Positions 1 through 9,110 of a DNA stretch of 64,000 bases are shown piece by piece; the first letter of the stretch is position 1; each line of letters starts with the position of its first letter. A model generated the notes under the pieces. That model worked only from the letters and a program-made list of their open reading frames with translations. It was not told the DNA's origin and ran no database searches. The DNA is from Sipunculus nudus (taxonomy: Eukaryota > Annelida > Sipuncula > Golfingiida > Sipunculidae), in assembly GCA_026874595.1 (NCBI GenBank), contig CM049308.1, forward strand, positions 21,365,867-21,429,866, in the 5' to 3' direction. A program made the position numbers and the translations under genes.

Positions 1-159
1 TGTCAATAAACATACATTTCATGTGTACACTGATCTACACTGAAGAATATATTTAATGAATATGCATATGCCATTCCAATGTATGTATAATAACCCTGTT
101 GTCAATCTGAGGCTGAAAGTTTACCAACCGGTAAACCAGACGGATATACCCCGAGTTAA

Positions 160-602
160 AGGCCAACCCTCTAGAGTATATCACTCAGAACACGCAACAG
201 GGGTGGAAGAAATTCATATTTGAGCGTACCACGGATATAATAGTTGTAATCCGGGCGAATAAAACGTGGTCAGCAAATGGTGTTGTGTCTTACATGGCCG
301 GCAATGTTTATCTCAAGCACAGCCAAATACATCATTGCACATGCCACAGCCATCACCGCAATCTTGATCTAACCACATACCACAGCACTTGAAAATGACA
401 AAATAGCAGTTCAAAAGGGCAACATATCTGAACAAAGCGGCATATTAGATTGCCACACCCAATACCATTTTAATGGATGAGATGCATCATGTCGACCAAT
501 ACTTCAGATACTTGGTTTACTAGATCATAAAGACATCATAATATAAAATATAATGCACGTTTTCGGTACAACTATTTCCTGATTGAACTAGAGAGTAGGC
601 CT
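160..602. mobile_element. 443-bp TTAA-flanked MITE (piggyBac-type), copy in unit I
   Basis: The element is flanked by TTAA at 156-159 and 603-606. Its ends are imperfect inverted repeats. The left end reads AGGCCAACCCTCTAG, and the right end reads AGGCCTACTCTCTAG on the other strand. The matching place in unit II (TTAA at 25136-25139) has one TTAA and no element, so occupied and empty alleles are both visible. It has no coding capacity, which fits a non-autonomous element. TTAA target duplication is the hallmark of the piggyBac superfamily. The terminal bases are not the usual CCC, so the superfamily assignment is an inference. Confidence 0.85.
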
Positions 603-606
603 TTAA

Positions 607-1535
607 CATCAGTGAACAACATGCAATGCAACAGCTTAAACGTCAGATTCAATGTCGGCTTGGAATTATGAGACAATGAGATAATTGTGTTTGTAATAAC
701 AAATACACTAATTCAGCATTCTTAATCCGCCACATCGCGCACTATCAGAACGCCAAGTCGAAACATATTTCATGTTTGCACACACATATACACACACAAA
801 CGAGCGCACTGTCTTAATAAAATAAAAAAGTAGTTCTGCTGAAACTGGATATTTCAAGAGGCTTACAGTTTTTTTTTATACTTAGATAAGCATTGACATT
901 TATGACATGCCCCGTGCTCATAAATGTGAGTAGTGTTTGTGTAAATTACACTTCACCCGGCTGACCGACGTACACGGCTAACCATGATAACGATCCATCC
1001 TCTTCAGTTTGCAAAGACTGGGCGGATAAGCAAACGTAAACCGTGGAACTTTTATGTATAATATGTGTGTGTTACGTTTCACTCGGTAATATTATGTATA
1101 TCACCGGGATAAGCGGAAAGGAATGGACAAACTTTTACGAACACATCTACAAATACAATAGAAAGTTATATGTTGGACACAGACCATATAGATGAGTACT
1201 GTCCCATATAGCCCTCGAAACACTCTGTCGAGGAATGTTTTTTTTTTTTATATTTACCGTTAGTATATCCCCCCCCCCTCCAAAAAAAGGTCTCGTTGTA
1301 GAAATTATGGTGCAGATATCAGGGTTTGCAGCATTCTAGCAAATTTGACCATCTCATTTCTTTTTTAGTTTTATTTGTATTTTGTTTTTCTTTCATTGGG
1401 GTGAATTCTGGAGGTTACACCATACCGAATGTGACGATCATGTTCCACTGTGGCTTTATGTTTTCGGGAGAAAGAGGCAGATGTCATGGGTTGTCACAGT
1501 TTAACTTATGGTCGCCTTTCATCTGTGTCTATTTT
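607..1535. repeat. Flank module left of the 3-kb insertion, unit I
   Basis: This non-coding segment is shared with 57563-58494 (near-identical) and, in part, with 25140-25920, 35788-35940 and 11200-11430. It contains a recurring phrase around GGTAATATTATGTA, then GCGGAAAGGAATGGACA, ending in a poly-C tract near 1269. From about 1290 it matches 43725-43970 in unit II. A short open frame at 1326-1538 recurs in altered form there, but its reading frame is not preserved, so I do not call it a gene. Confidence 0.6.
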
Positions 1536-3429
1536 TAGCGAACCTGTGAGCTTATGCGTTGGTGTGGCGTCGTCTGGCGTCCGTCGTCCGTCGTCTGTAC
1601 GTTAACCCATAATATCTTGAAAACGGCAAGAGTTAGCATCACGAAATTTTATGCAAAAACTTAGTCATCTAAAAAACTCATTCGGATTTTGCTTATTTTT
1701 TGGCTAACTGCATTTTCTTAGATTTTATAGAGAAAAAGTTAAATAAAAAAAATAACCTTAAAAACTTCTTCTCCGAAACTGTCAAGCCAAATTGTTCAAT
1801 ATTTCACAGAAATGATTCCTGGAACAATCTCTCTCAAGTTAGTTCGAATGGTTAAAGTTCGGTGATTTTTGGCCGAGTTACAGGAAGTTGAACATAGTCA
1901 TCTGTCCAAAAAAGCATACTAAAATTACAGTCTCAGAAACGGCTGGAGCTATCATCACCAAGTTTTATACCAATGTTGATCACATGAGTCATATCTGAAA
2001 TTGAGGTATTGGTGGTGCCAACTGCATCGGCCGTTTTTGTACGGGGGTCATCAGTGCCCGTATCATACTGACGGCTACAAAAAACTTCTTCTCTGAAACC
2101 ATACGGCTAAACTGTTTAATATCGCACAGAAATGATCCTAGGGTAGTGCTTTCTGAAGTTTGTTATTATGGTCTCAGTTCAGTGAATTTTGGCTGAGTTA
2201 TGGGAAGCTGAATTTAGTCGTATGCCATAACAGCCCATTTTAGCTCAGTGGCTACAAAGATCTTCTCCTCAAAAACCACATTAATTATCTTTAGATGTTG
2301 ATAATTCAAGTTTGTTCAAATGGTTTTGGTTCAGTGATTTTTGGCTGAGTTATCGGAAGCTTAACTTGATTTTGCTGTATTTTCCAATATGAGTTATAAA
2401 CCTGCAAAATGTTTTTTCACTGACGCCACTGAGGCCAATTTGTTTATTATTTTACAAGAATAATCGCATGAATAATTCTGGTAATAATTGTCTTTTATGG
2501 TTCCAAAGAATGAATACTGGCTGAATTTTAAAGATTGAATAAGTCATTTTACCATATATCATGTTAGCTGTGTGAAGCAGATACCTCTAGCCTTGCACCA
2601 GTTTATCAGCATCTGTTACATCATGCCTCTACACATTTAGATTTCAGGTTATCTATGGTTAATATTGACAAGAATGTTTTTTAAAAGCTTTGAAAAAATA
2701 TAAATTTATTATTTTAGATATTCCTCATGCCAGGCAATGTTTAAAATCACAGGTATACAGCTCTCTCTGGGTATATAAAGACGGTTGTACATTGATTATA
2801 AATTATTGGTATTCATACTCCACTTAATTCCAGATTTTGCCATCAGTGAGATGTATCTGTATTATAATTTTGCATTCATTATGCATCTGTAGTAATTTTT
2901 AGCGAACTTGTGAGCTAATACGATGGTGTGGGGGCGTCCGTCGTCTGTACGTTAACCCATACTATTTCGAAAACGACTGGAGCTAGCACCATGAAATTTA
3001 ATGCAAAAAACTTACATTATGAAAAACTCTGCATTTCTTAGATTTTATAGAGAAAAAGATAAAAAAAACTTTAAAAATCTTCTCCTCCAAAACGGTCAAG
3101 CCAAATTGTTCTATATTTCAAAAGAATTATCCTAGGACATGGTTCTTTCAATCATATCAGAAATATATATGTTTCAATATAAAAAATATATTGTTTCAAT
3201 TGTAACTTCTGCATTATTGCACAAAAATTATTCGTAGGTGGCCTTTGTTCAAGTTTACTTAAATGATTTTTGGCAGAATTATTGGACCTGTATCAATGAA
3301 AAGACTGCATCTTTTATTATTCTAGATATTTTTATAAAAAGTTTATGAATATGTCAGCTTAAAAAAACATTTTAGCCAAAGTTTTTCAGTATGTGTAAAC
3401 AGATTAACCTCAGGCCAAGATTGTGTCTG

Positions 3430-3985
3430 TATCTTTAAATAGGTTTAGAAACTGCCAACTGTTTTAGATTTGGCAACAGATTAAGAGTTCATTCAGTGCA
3501 GCCAAATATAGGTCAAGAGTTCTATCAGTGCAGTCAAGCACAAGGCATGTGATCACCTCATGGGTGACATGTGAACACCTCATGGGCTGCATGTGATCAC
3601 TTCATGGGTGTCATGCCCCTCAGGGCTGCATGTGGAGCCAATCTGTGAGCTTATGCAATGGTGTGGCCACTATTTCTGAATTGGTAACAGGCTAATGGTC
3701 AGTGTGGATCTATTAATAGCTTTGGCAGACTACCAACTGTATTAGATTAGGCAACAGGCCATGAGTTCACTCAGTGCAGCCAGGTATAGGTCTGGAGTTC
3801 ACTCAGTGCAGTAGCTTCATTCTATTTATAGCGTAGACAGATTGCCCAGTGCATCAGATTTGGCACCTAAGTTCAGCCTGGATCTATTTATAGCTTTGGC
3901 AGACTGCTAACTGTGTCATTATGCAACAGGTCAAGAGTTCACTCAGTGCAGCCATGTACAGTTCAAAAGTTCACTCAGTAGCCTG
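3430..3985. repeat. Irregular ~105-bp tandem repeats
   Basis: Three imperfect copies (about 3430-3535, 3706-3815 and 3882-3983) share the order GCAGACTGCCAACTGT, GGCAACAGG, GAGTTCACTCAGTGCAGCC, and then a second GTTCACTCAGTGCAG about 32 bp on. A partial copy lies near 3829-3880. The copies are separated by the 22-bp array at 3546-3632 and by a head-like segment near 3640. The near-identical unit III copy is at about 60392-60947. Confidence 0.6.
3546..3632. repeat. 22-bp minisatellite, four copies
   Basis: Copies begin with CATG at 3546, 3568, 3590 and 3612. The first three intervals are exactly 22 bp and the last copy is shortened. The unit contains GTGATCAC, a perfect 8-bp palindrome, followed by CTCATGGG. 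The unit III counterpart starts at 60508. Confidence 0.75.
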
Positions 3986-4126
3986 AGCCAGCAAATTTGT
4001 CACAGTTCACTCGGGGCCTTACTCATCTAAGGCAGGTCAGCCCCATGCATCAGACTCATGGTAAGTTTGATGTATTGGCCTGATATTTTGACCTGTCTAT
4101 TTGTCTTTGATGGCTTTCTAGTTCAC

Positions 4127-4437
4127 AAGACAGATGTCGCCACCTACAATGACTTTTGCGCAGTGTATGTGCCTGCTCATTTCTACAGAGGAATTTGATA
4201 TATCAGCCTGAAATTAGGCATAATTATACATATCGAATAGCTTTGTCCTATACAAGACTGGTGGTGCCACCTACAATAATTTTTGCACAGTGTGTGTCCC
4301 TGCTTATTTCTCAGAAGGGGTTTGATATATCAGTCTGAAATTGGACATATGTTTATATCTCTGATAGCTTCGTTGCATACAAGACTGGTGGTGCCAGCTA
4401 CAATCATTTTTGTGTTGTGTGCACCAGTGCCAGAATT
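4127..4437. repeat. 127-bp tandem repeat, about 2.4 copies
   Basis: Copies start at 4127, 4254 and 4381, giving exactly 127 bp twice. Each begins AAGAC.G.TG.TGCCA.CTACAAT and continues with CAGTGTGTGT..CTGCT.ATTTC and TTTGATATATCAG.CTGAAATT. The third copy is truncated. The unit III counterpart begins at 61089. Confidence 0.8.
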
Positions 4438-4586
4438 TTCAGCAGTGATGTTTGTGTAATTGTTTCTTATTCAAAATGTTTAGTACTTGCATTGTTCATA
4501 TACATGAGAAGTAATGGTCCAGCATTGAAGCATAATACCTGGTGTATTTCCCAATGCACAGGTTCGCATTAGGCCTGTAGGCCATG

Positions 4587-5621
4587 TTTTCAGTTCTTTG
4601 GTTTTTGTGTTAAAAAGAAGGCTGGATCCGGCATTAGTTACTGGTATACGTGGGTGTCCATAGATCCTATTTAGTATTGAAACAATCCAATTAATCTTTC
4701 CCATCAGTATTGTGTAGTTAATGGTAGAAAAACTACATTACATTAGGATCTACAGCTGGCATGGACACATGTTACTATAATGAGACATGGAGAACTTTTT
4801 AATTTGCTTGGCCTGTACACAAAGATAATAGTGGTTTTCTGGACGGGATCACCAGCCCTTTTTCATGATTCTATCTGAATAGTATCATGGCTATTGAAAT
4901 CCTGATGAAAACTACACGTACAGGAACTGTGTATCACTTGGATATTTTAGGAGTTAAGGAGTGTTCAACAACGTTTAGATATATTGGGGATTTATATCTG
5001 TTCAACAATCGTCAGCGATGGTTGCCCGTGCTGTTATCTTTACTTGTGGCAGGATAGAAAACCACAGTACAGCAATGGTCAGATACATTACTACAGGTGT
5101 GGTTAACGGGTCAATGTTCAGAACAATGCTCCAGCGGAGATAAAGTGGTCCAACATGTTGTGTATTACATTGAGAAAACGCGGAAAGGAAGAGAAAGGCC
5201 TATTGAACATTTCTGCAGAGAATGTAAAAGTATAAACTTGATATTAAGGCTTATCACGCCCAGTAAACCCAAGAACCCAGTAAGCATACTAAATGTTTGT
5301 TTTGCTCGCCTTATAGCAAGCTTTTGGCTTAATTATGCTGTATGGGCACCTTGATCAGGAAATACGTGGCTTAAAGACGGTCAATATATTAAACTGCAAG
5401 TAGACAAGTTGAGACTAGTTTTAGTATTTTTGATAAAACATAGAAGTGGCTGAGGCCATATATTAGAGGCCATGTGTCTATATCGAGGCCACGGTCACAG
5501 TGGTATTCCTTAAGTTAGACCAGTTATTTCTTAATTGATAAAATATAGAAATTACCATAAAGTACAAGAATTCTAACAGATACCTGCTTCCGTCAAAACA
5601 GTACCTGACCATTTTTGTTTT
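4587..5621. repeat. Flank module Q copy, unit I
   Basis: This non-coding segment is shared with 31515-32558 and 43980-45014 in unit II and with 61549-62572 in unit III. From about 5150 it is a diverged relative of the right flank of the main arrays (24040-24480 and 56020-56460). The shared phrases are TTGAGAAAACGCGG, CAGTAAACCC.AGAACC, TTGATCAGGA..TACGTGGCT, GACAAGTTGAGAC and GGCCACGGTCACAG. The last recognisable array-like monomer lies near 5080-5130. The open frame at 5097-5354 is not preserved in the other copies. Confidence 0.65.
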
Positions 5622-6573
5622 TAGCTCAGCTGACTGAAAGACAGCAGAGCTATAGCGATAACTCTTGTCCGTCGTCCCACCAGCCGTGCGGCCGTCTGTC
5701 AGGTCGTCTCTTAACAAGGCACAAATCGTAACCGTTAGAAACTTCTTACTGTACATCCTAGGAGTCCCATGGAAAATCTCCAAGGAAACCTGAAATTAGG
5801 TCTCTGTTATTCATATCCTCAGAGCTATTGGGTTTAGAAATACCCTCCCCCCTCAAATAATTAAAATATGATACAAAACTCAAGTATATGAACAACTAAT
5901 GCATTGATCACCATGATTCTTTGCATGCATATTGATCATGGGGTGTTTCATCACTTCCTGCAGACTGGTGGCACCACCTGGATTTTTTCCCAATTTATAC
6001 CATTTTTTCTCTATTTTTGAGACCTTCAAGGATGTGGTTGCCTGTTAACAGGGCACAAATGGTTAAAATTGGACCTAGAATCTTCTAACTTGACATCCAA
6101 GGAGGGCCATGAAATATCTTCAGGGAAACTTGAAATTAGGTCTCTCTTACTTATATCCTCTGAGCTATGGAGATCAGAATTACCCCCCCCCCCCCCCCCC
6201 GAATAATTAAAAATTTACCTCAAAAGCTCAACTGATGTATTGGTCACCATGACTCTTTGCATGCATATTCATCAAGGACTGTTTCATCAGTTCCTGCAGA
6301 CTGGTGGCTAACCCTAACCTTGATTTTTTCTTTTCGCAATTTTAGGGCACAAATTGTAACAATTGCACTTAGAATCTTTCTAACTTGACATCCAGGGAGG
6401 TCCATGAAAAAATCTCCTTGGAAACCTAAATTAGGTCTCTGTTAACCATACCCTCTGGCCTATGCTTAAGTTCAAAGGGGTACCACCTACATACAAAATT
6501 TGGCTTTGAAAAAATTCCTTTTGTGAATGTTTTCCTAGTCACCTGAGCGTAATGACCCCTGGCTCACTTGTTT
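5622..6573. mobile_element. Hairpin-headed dispersed element with ~330-bp internal repeats (unit I)
   Basis: The element opens with a hairpin at 5622-5652: TAGCTCAGCTGACT pairs imperfectly with AGACAGCAGAGCTA. It continues with GTCCGTCGTCCCACCAGCC and ends GACCCCTGGCTCACTTGTTT. Inside it are about 2.4 tandem copies of a unit of about 300-335 bp. They start at GGCACAAAT near 5719, 6051 and 6346, and each contains GAAATTAGGTCTCT, CTCAGAGCTAT, TTTGCATGCATATT and TTCCTGCAGACTGGTGG. It has no coding potential. The homologous flanks at 24488 and 10540 lack it, which supports insertion after CTGACCATT. The design resembles pearl/HINE non-autonomous elements, but that is only an analogy. Confidence 0.6.
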
Positions 6574-6868
6574 AAGTTTTCCGCTTCCTTGCATTTTATG
6601 TATAAATATATACTATTTATTGATCACTCTATTGGCTGAAAGCTATATGTAAACATCTGTGAGTCGTGCGAAACAGGAATATTTAGATCATGCCTTTATT
6701 AAAGGACAGGGTCATGGCACCATTTAAACCATCCCGGGGCTGCATTTAGTCTGGAAGAATAATTTATACAAAGGGGGCACATCGCGAAGTATAAAGTACA
6801 GAACTTTTATTTTTAATCTTTGTCCCTTAATTTTCCTGAACAATGATGCCACCCTGCCATTTTACCTC
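6574..6868. repeat. Spacer between hairpin element and degenerate 39-bp array
   Basis: This non-coding spacer is conserved in all four copies of the neighbourhood (also 33560-33857, 45999-46294 and 63520-63815). It contains the phrases GTGCGAAACAGGAATATTTAGA and ACCATCCCGGGGCTGCATTTAG at comparable spacing. I see no gene or recognisable regulatory signal. Confidence 0.5.
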
Positions 6869-7848
6869 GGTCAGTGGTCAGATATCTTGGTCCGGTGGTG
6901 GGGAGGTGGTCAGTGGTCAGATACATTGGTCCGGTAGTTGGAAAGTGGTCAGTGGTCAGATACATTGGTCTGGCAGTGGGGAAGTGGTCAGTGGTCAGAT
7001 ACATTGGTCCGGTTGTGGGGAAGTGGTCAATGATCAGATACATTGGTCCGGTAGTGGGGAAGTGGTCAGTGATCAGATACATTGGTCAAGCGATGATGAA
7101 GTGGTCGGCCGGGTCAGATGCATAGGTCCAGTGGTAAAAAATTGGTCAGTGGTCAGACGCATTGGTCAAGCAGTAGGGAAGTGGTAACTAGTCAGATATA
7201 TTGGTCAAGCGATGGGAAAGTGGTCCGTGGTCAGACACTTAGGTCCAGTGGTGGGGAATTGGTCGGTGAACAGATATACTGGTCGAGTGGTCAGTGGTCA
7301 GATACATGTGTCCATCCGTGGGCAAATGGTCAGTGGTCAGAAACATTAGTCCCGCGGTTGGGAAGTGTTGAAGTGTCAGATATACTGCAGAGTTGTGTTA
7401 AAGTGGGAAGTGGTCAATGACATTGGTCCAGTGGTGGGGAAGTGGTCAGTGGTCAAATGCATTGGCGCAGTTGTGAGGAAGTGGTCAGTGGTCAAATTAT
7501 TTGCTCCAATGGTGGGTGAAGCGGTCAGTTGTCAGATATATTGGTTTTCCGGTGTGGAAGTGGTCAGTGGTCAGAAAGATTGCTCCTGCAGTGAGAAAGG
7601 GGTTAGTGGTCAGATACATTGCTCCAGCGGTCAAGAAGTGGTCATTGGTCAAAGACATTGCTTCATTGGTGGGTCAAGTGGTAAGTGGTCAGATACGTTG
7701 GTATTGTGGTGTGGAAGTGGTCAGTGGTCAGAAAGATTGCTCCTGCAGTGAGAAAGTGGTTAATGGCCAGATACATTGCTCCAGCGGTCAAGGAGTGGTC
7801 ATTGGTCGAAGACATTGATCAATTGGTGGGTGAAGTGGTCAGTGGTCA
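6869..7848 (+). repeat. Degenerate 39-bp minisatellite array, unit I
   Basis: About 25 diverged monomers of the GGTCAGATACATTGGTCC family lie here, all in the same orientation as the main array. Lengths vary and GTGGTCAGTGGTCAG is often duplicated or broken, as expected for an old array that is no longer homogenised. The overlapping open frames on both strands arise from the 39-bp (13-codon) period and change between copies. They are not genes. Confidence 0.9.
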
Positions 7849-8979
7849 ATACCGAAAATGCCCCGTTAGGACACACTTGGCATCGTTCCCGATACATCAA
7901 TACATTTATGATACGTAGCCATTGAGGAATTGCGTGAGAGTGATCCAGTGCGACCACTAACCAGTCGTATATGGGACCACCGTCAATTATAATATAGATA
8001 ATATGAATATGCATGTCATTTAAATGGATGTATAATAACCCTGTTATCAACTTCACGGATACATCCTCCTGTATACCGATGGATGACTTGCAATGCAACG
8101 ATAAGTTTGATTTAGTCTAAACGAACGAGCTCAGATTGAATTTCGTCTTGGATATAAGACTATGAGAGAATTGTGTATTGGCAAACACATTAATTTTAAA
8201 ATTGTTCTGAATTGGGCGCATTACGCGTAAGAACATAAGTTAGAACATATTTCGTGCGTACACATAAGCAAATAATACAAATAAATATCTTAATAAATTG
8301 AAAAAAGTAGCGCTATATATAAAATTAGGAGTTCAAAAACATGTTATGTGATGCTTTGGTTTATAAGACCCATTGGCATTTTATGACGTACGCCGTGCTC
8401 ATAAATATGAGCAGTGGCTATAAAAACGTGGATTTTGTGTATATTATACTTTACTCATTATGCATTATACTGACAGATGTACACGAATATCCTTCATCTA
8501 TGATTCGAACTTTTGGTACGCAAACATGTTTGCGGTCGAGCAAATCTTAAGCCATTAATAGCATATAGAAACGTACTGTCTCATAAGCCCCCAAACAAAG
8601 CAGGCACACTGCCATCGAAGTGACGGAATGAAGTGAAAACTGCGAAGTGAAGCCAAATCCCCCCCCCCCCCCCCCTTCCACCCTCCCACACACCGTCCCA
8701 AAAAAAGTGCCAGATCTATACTTCTGCTTAATTTGCACAATTAACGGAATTAGTAACACAATATGCCCATTTATTAAATAGCATTTAACAATGTTTTTCA
8801 CACCGTGGGAGGGGGACCACATTCTCCTAACATCACGCATGTCATTTGGCAGGTTCAATCGGTCCCCGTTATACAGACATTTCTGTCGGACTCATGTTAT
8901 ATGAAAAGGGTTTCAACTTTCAAATTGGAATATATTTTTAATATTGGGAGGATACATGATATGAGCAGAAGGATATCTG
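7849..8979. repeat. Flank module between degenerate array and 31-bp minisatellite
   Basis: This non-coding segment is shared with 34805-35787 and 47243-48330 in unit II. It is also a distant relative of 24980-25570 and 57000-57970: phrases such as AATATGAATATGCAT, GTATAATAACCCTGTT and TGCTCATAAAT.TGAG occur in the same order. A poly-C tract lies near 8660-8676. Short open frames, including 8341-8550 and the minus-strand one at 8547-8858, are not maintained between copies. Confidence 0.55.
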
Positions 8980-9110
8980 AATGGTCATATGGGCTAGGAA
9001 GTGACAATTGAATGGTCAAATGGGCTAAGGAGAGACAGCAAATGGTCAGATGGGCTCAGTAGTGACAGTAGAATGATCAAATGGGCATAAGAGTGGGCAG
9101 CGACAGTAGA
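8980..9110 (+). repeat. 31-bp minisatellite, four copies (unit I)
   Basis: ATGGTCAT, ATGGTCAA, ATGGTCAG and ATGATCAA begin at 8981, 9012, 9042 and 9073, giving intervals of 31, 30 and 31 bp. Each is followed by ATGGGC and, a little later, a variant of GTGACAG. The TGGTCAGAT core is the same as in the 39-bp monomer, so the two families may share ancestry. Confidence 0.7.

Larger units (their letters stand above)
1536..4586. mobile_element. 3.05-kb insertion rich in internal tandem repeats (unit I)
   Basis: Comparison with unit II (43955-43990) shows uninterrupted sequence there, running from CATCTGTGT through TTTT to CAG.TCTTTGG, so about 3.05 kb is inserted here between T-rich ends. The insertion begins TAGCGAACCTGTGAGC. 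Close relatives of that head recur inside it near 2899 and 3640, each followed by a GTGTGG or GTCCGTCGTC stretch. The element therefore looks compound, with several related repeats in a row. Diverged segments starting AACTTCTTCTC recur near 1761, 2083 and 2255. It also contains 22-bp, ~105-bp and 127-bp tandem arrays. I found no transposase or reverse transcriptase frame. The family is not recognised. Confidence 0.6.

Noticed and set aside
1326-1538. Short frame beginning MQHSSKFDHLIS, with relatives at 31208-31480, 43629-43937 and 58285-58497
   Set aside because: The repeats align at DNA level, but the reading frame switches between copies. There is no sign of selection on a protein.
1536-4586. 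LINE or autonomous transposon
   Set aside because: There is no long frame with reverse transcriptase, endonuclease or transposase motifs on either strand.
5478-5783. Minus-strand frame of 101 residues, also at 62429-62734
   Set aside because: It crosses the boundary between flank module and hairpin-headed element, and the unit II copies do not keep the frame. Its presence in unit III only reflects near-identity with unit I.
6310-6330. CTAACCCTAACC-like telomeric words
   Set aside because: Only one or two repeats occur, within a dispersed element. There is no telomeric array in the window.
8547-8858. Minus-strand frame with a glycine run
   Set aside because: The glycine run comes from a poly-C tract of variable length, and the frame is lost in the unit II copies.
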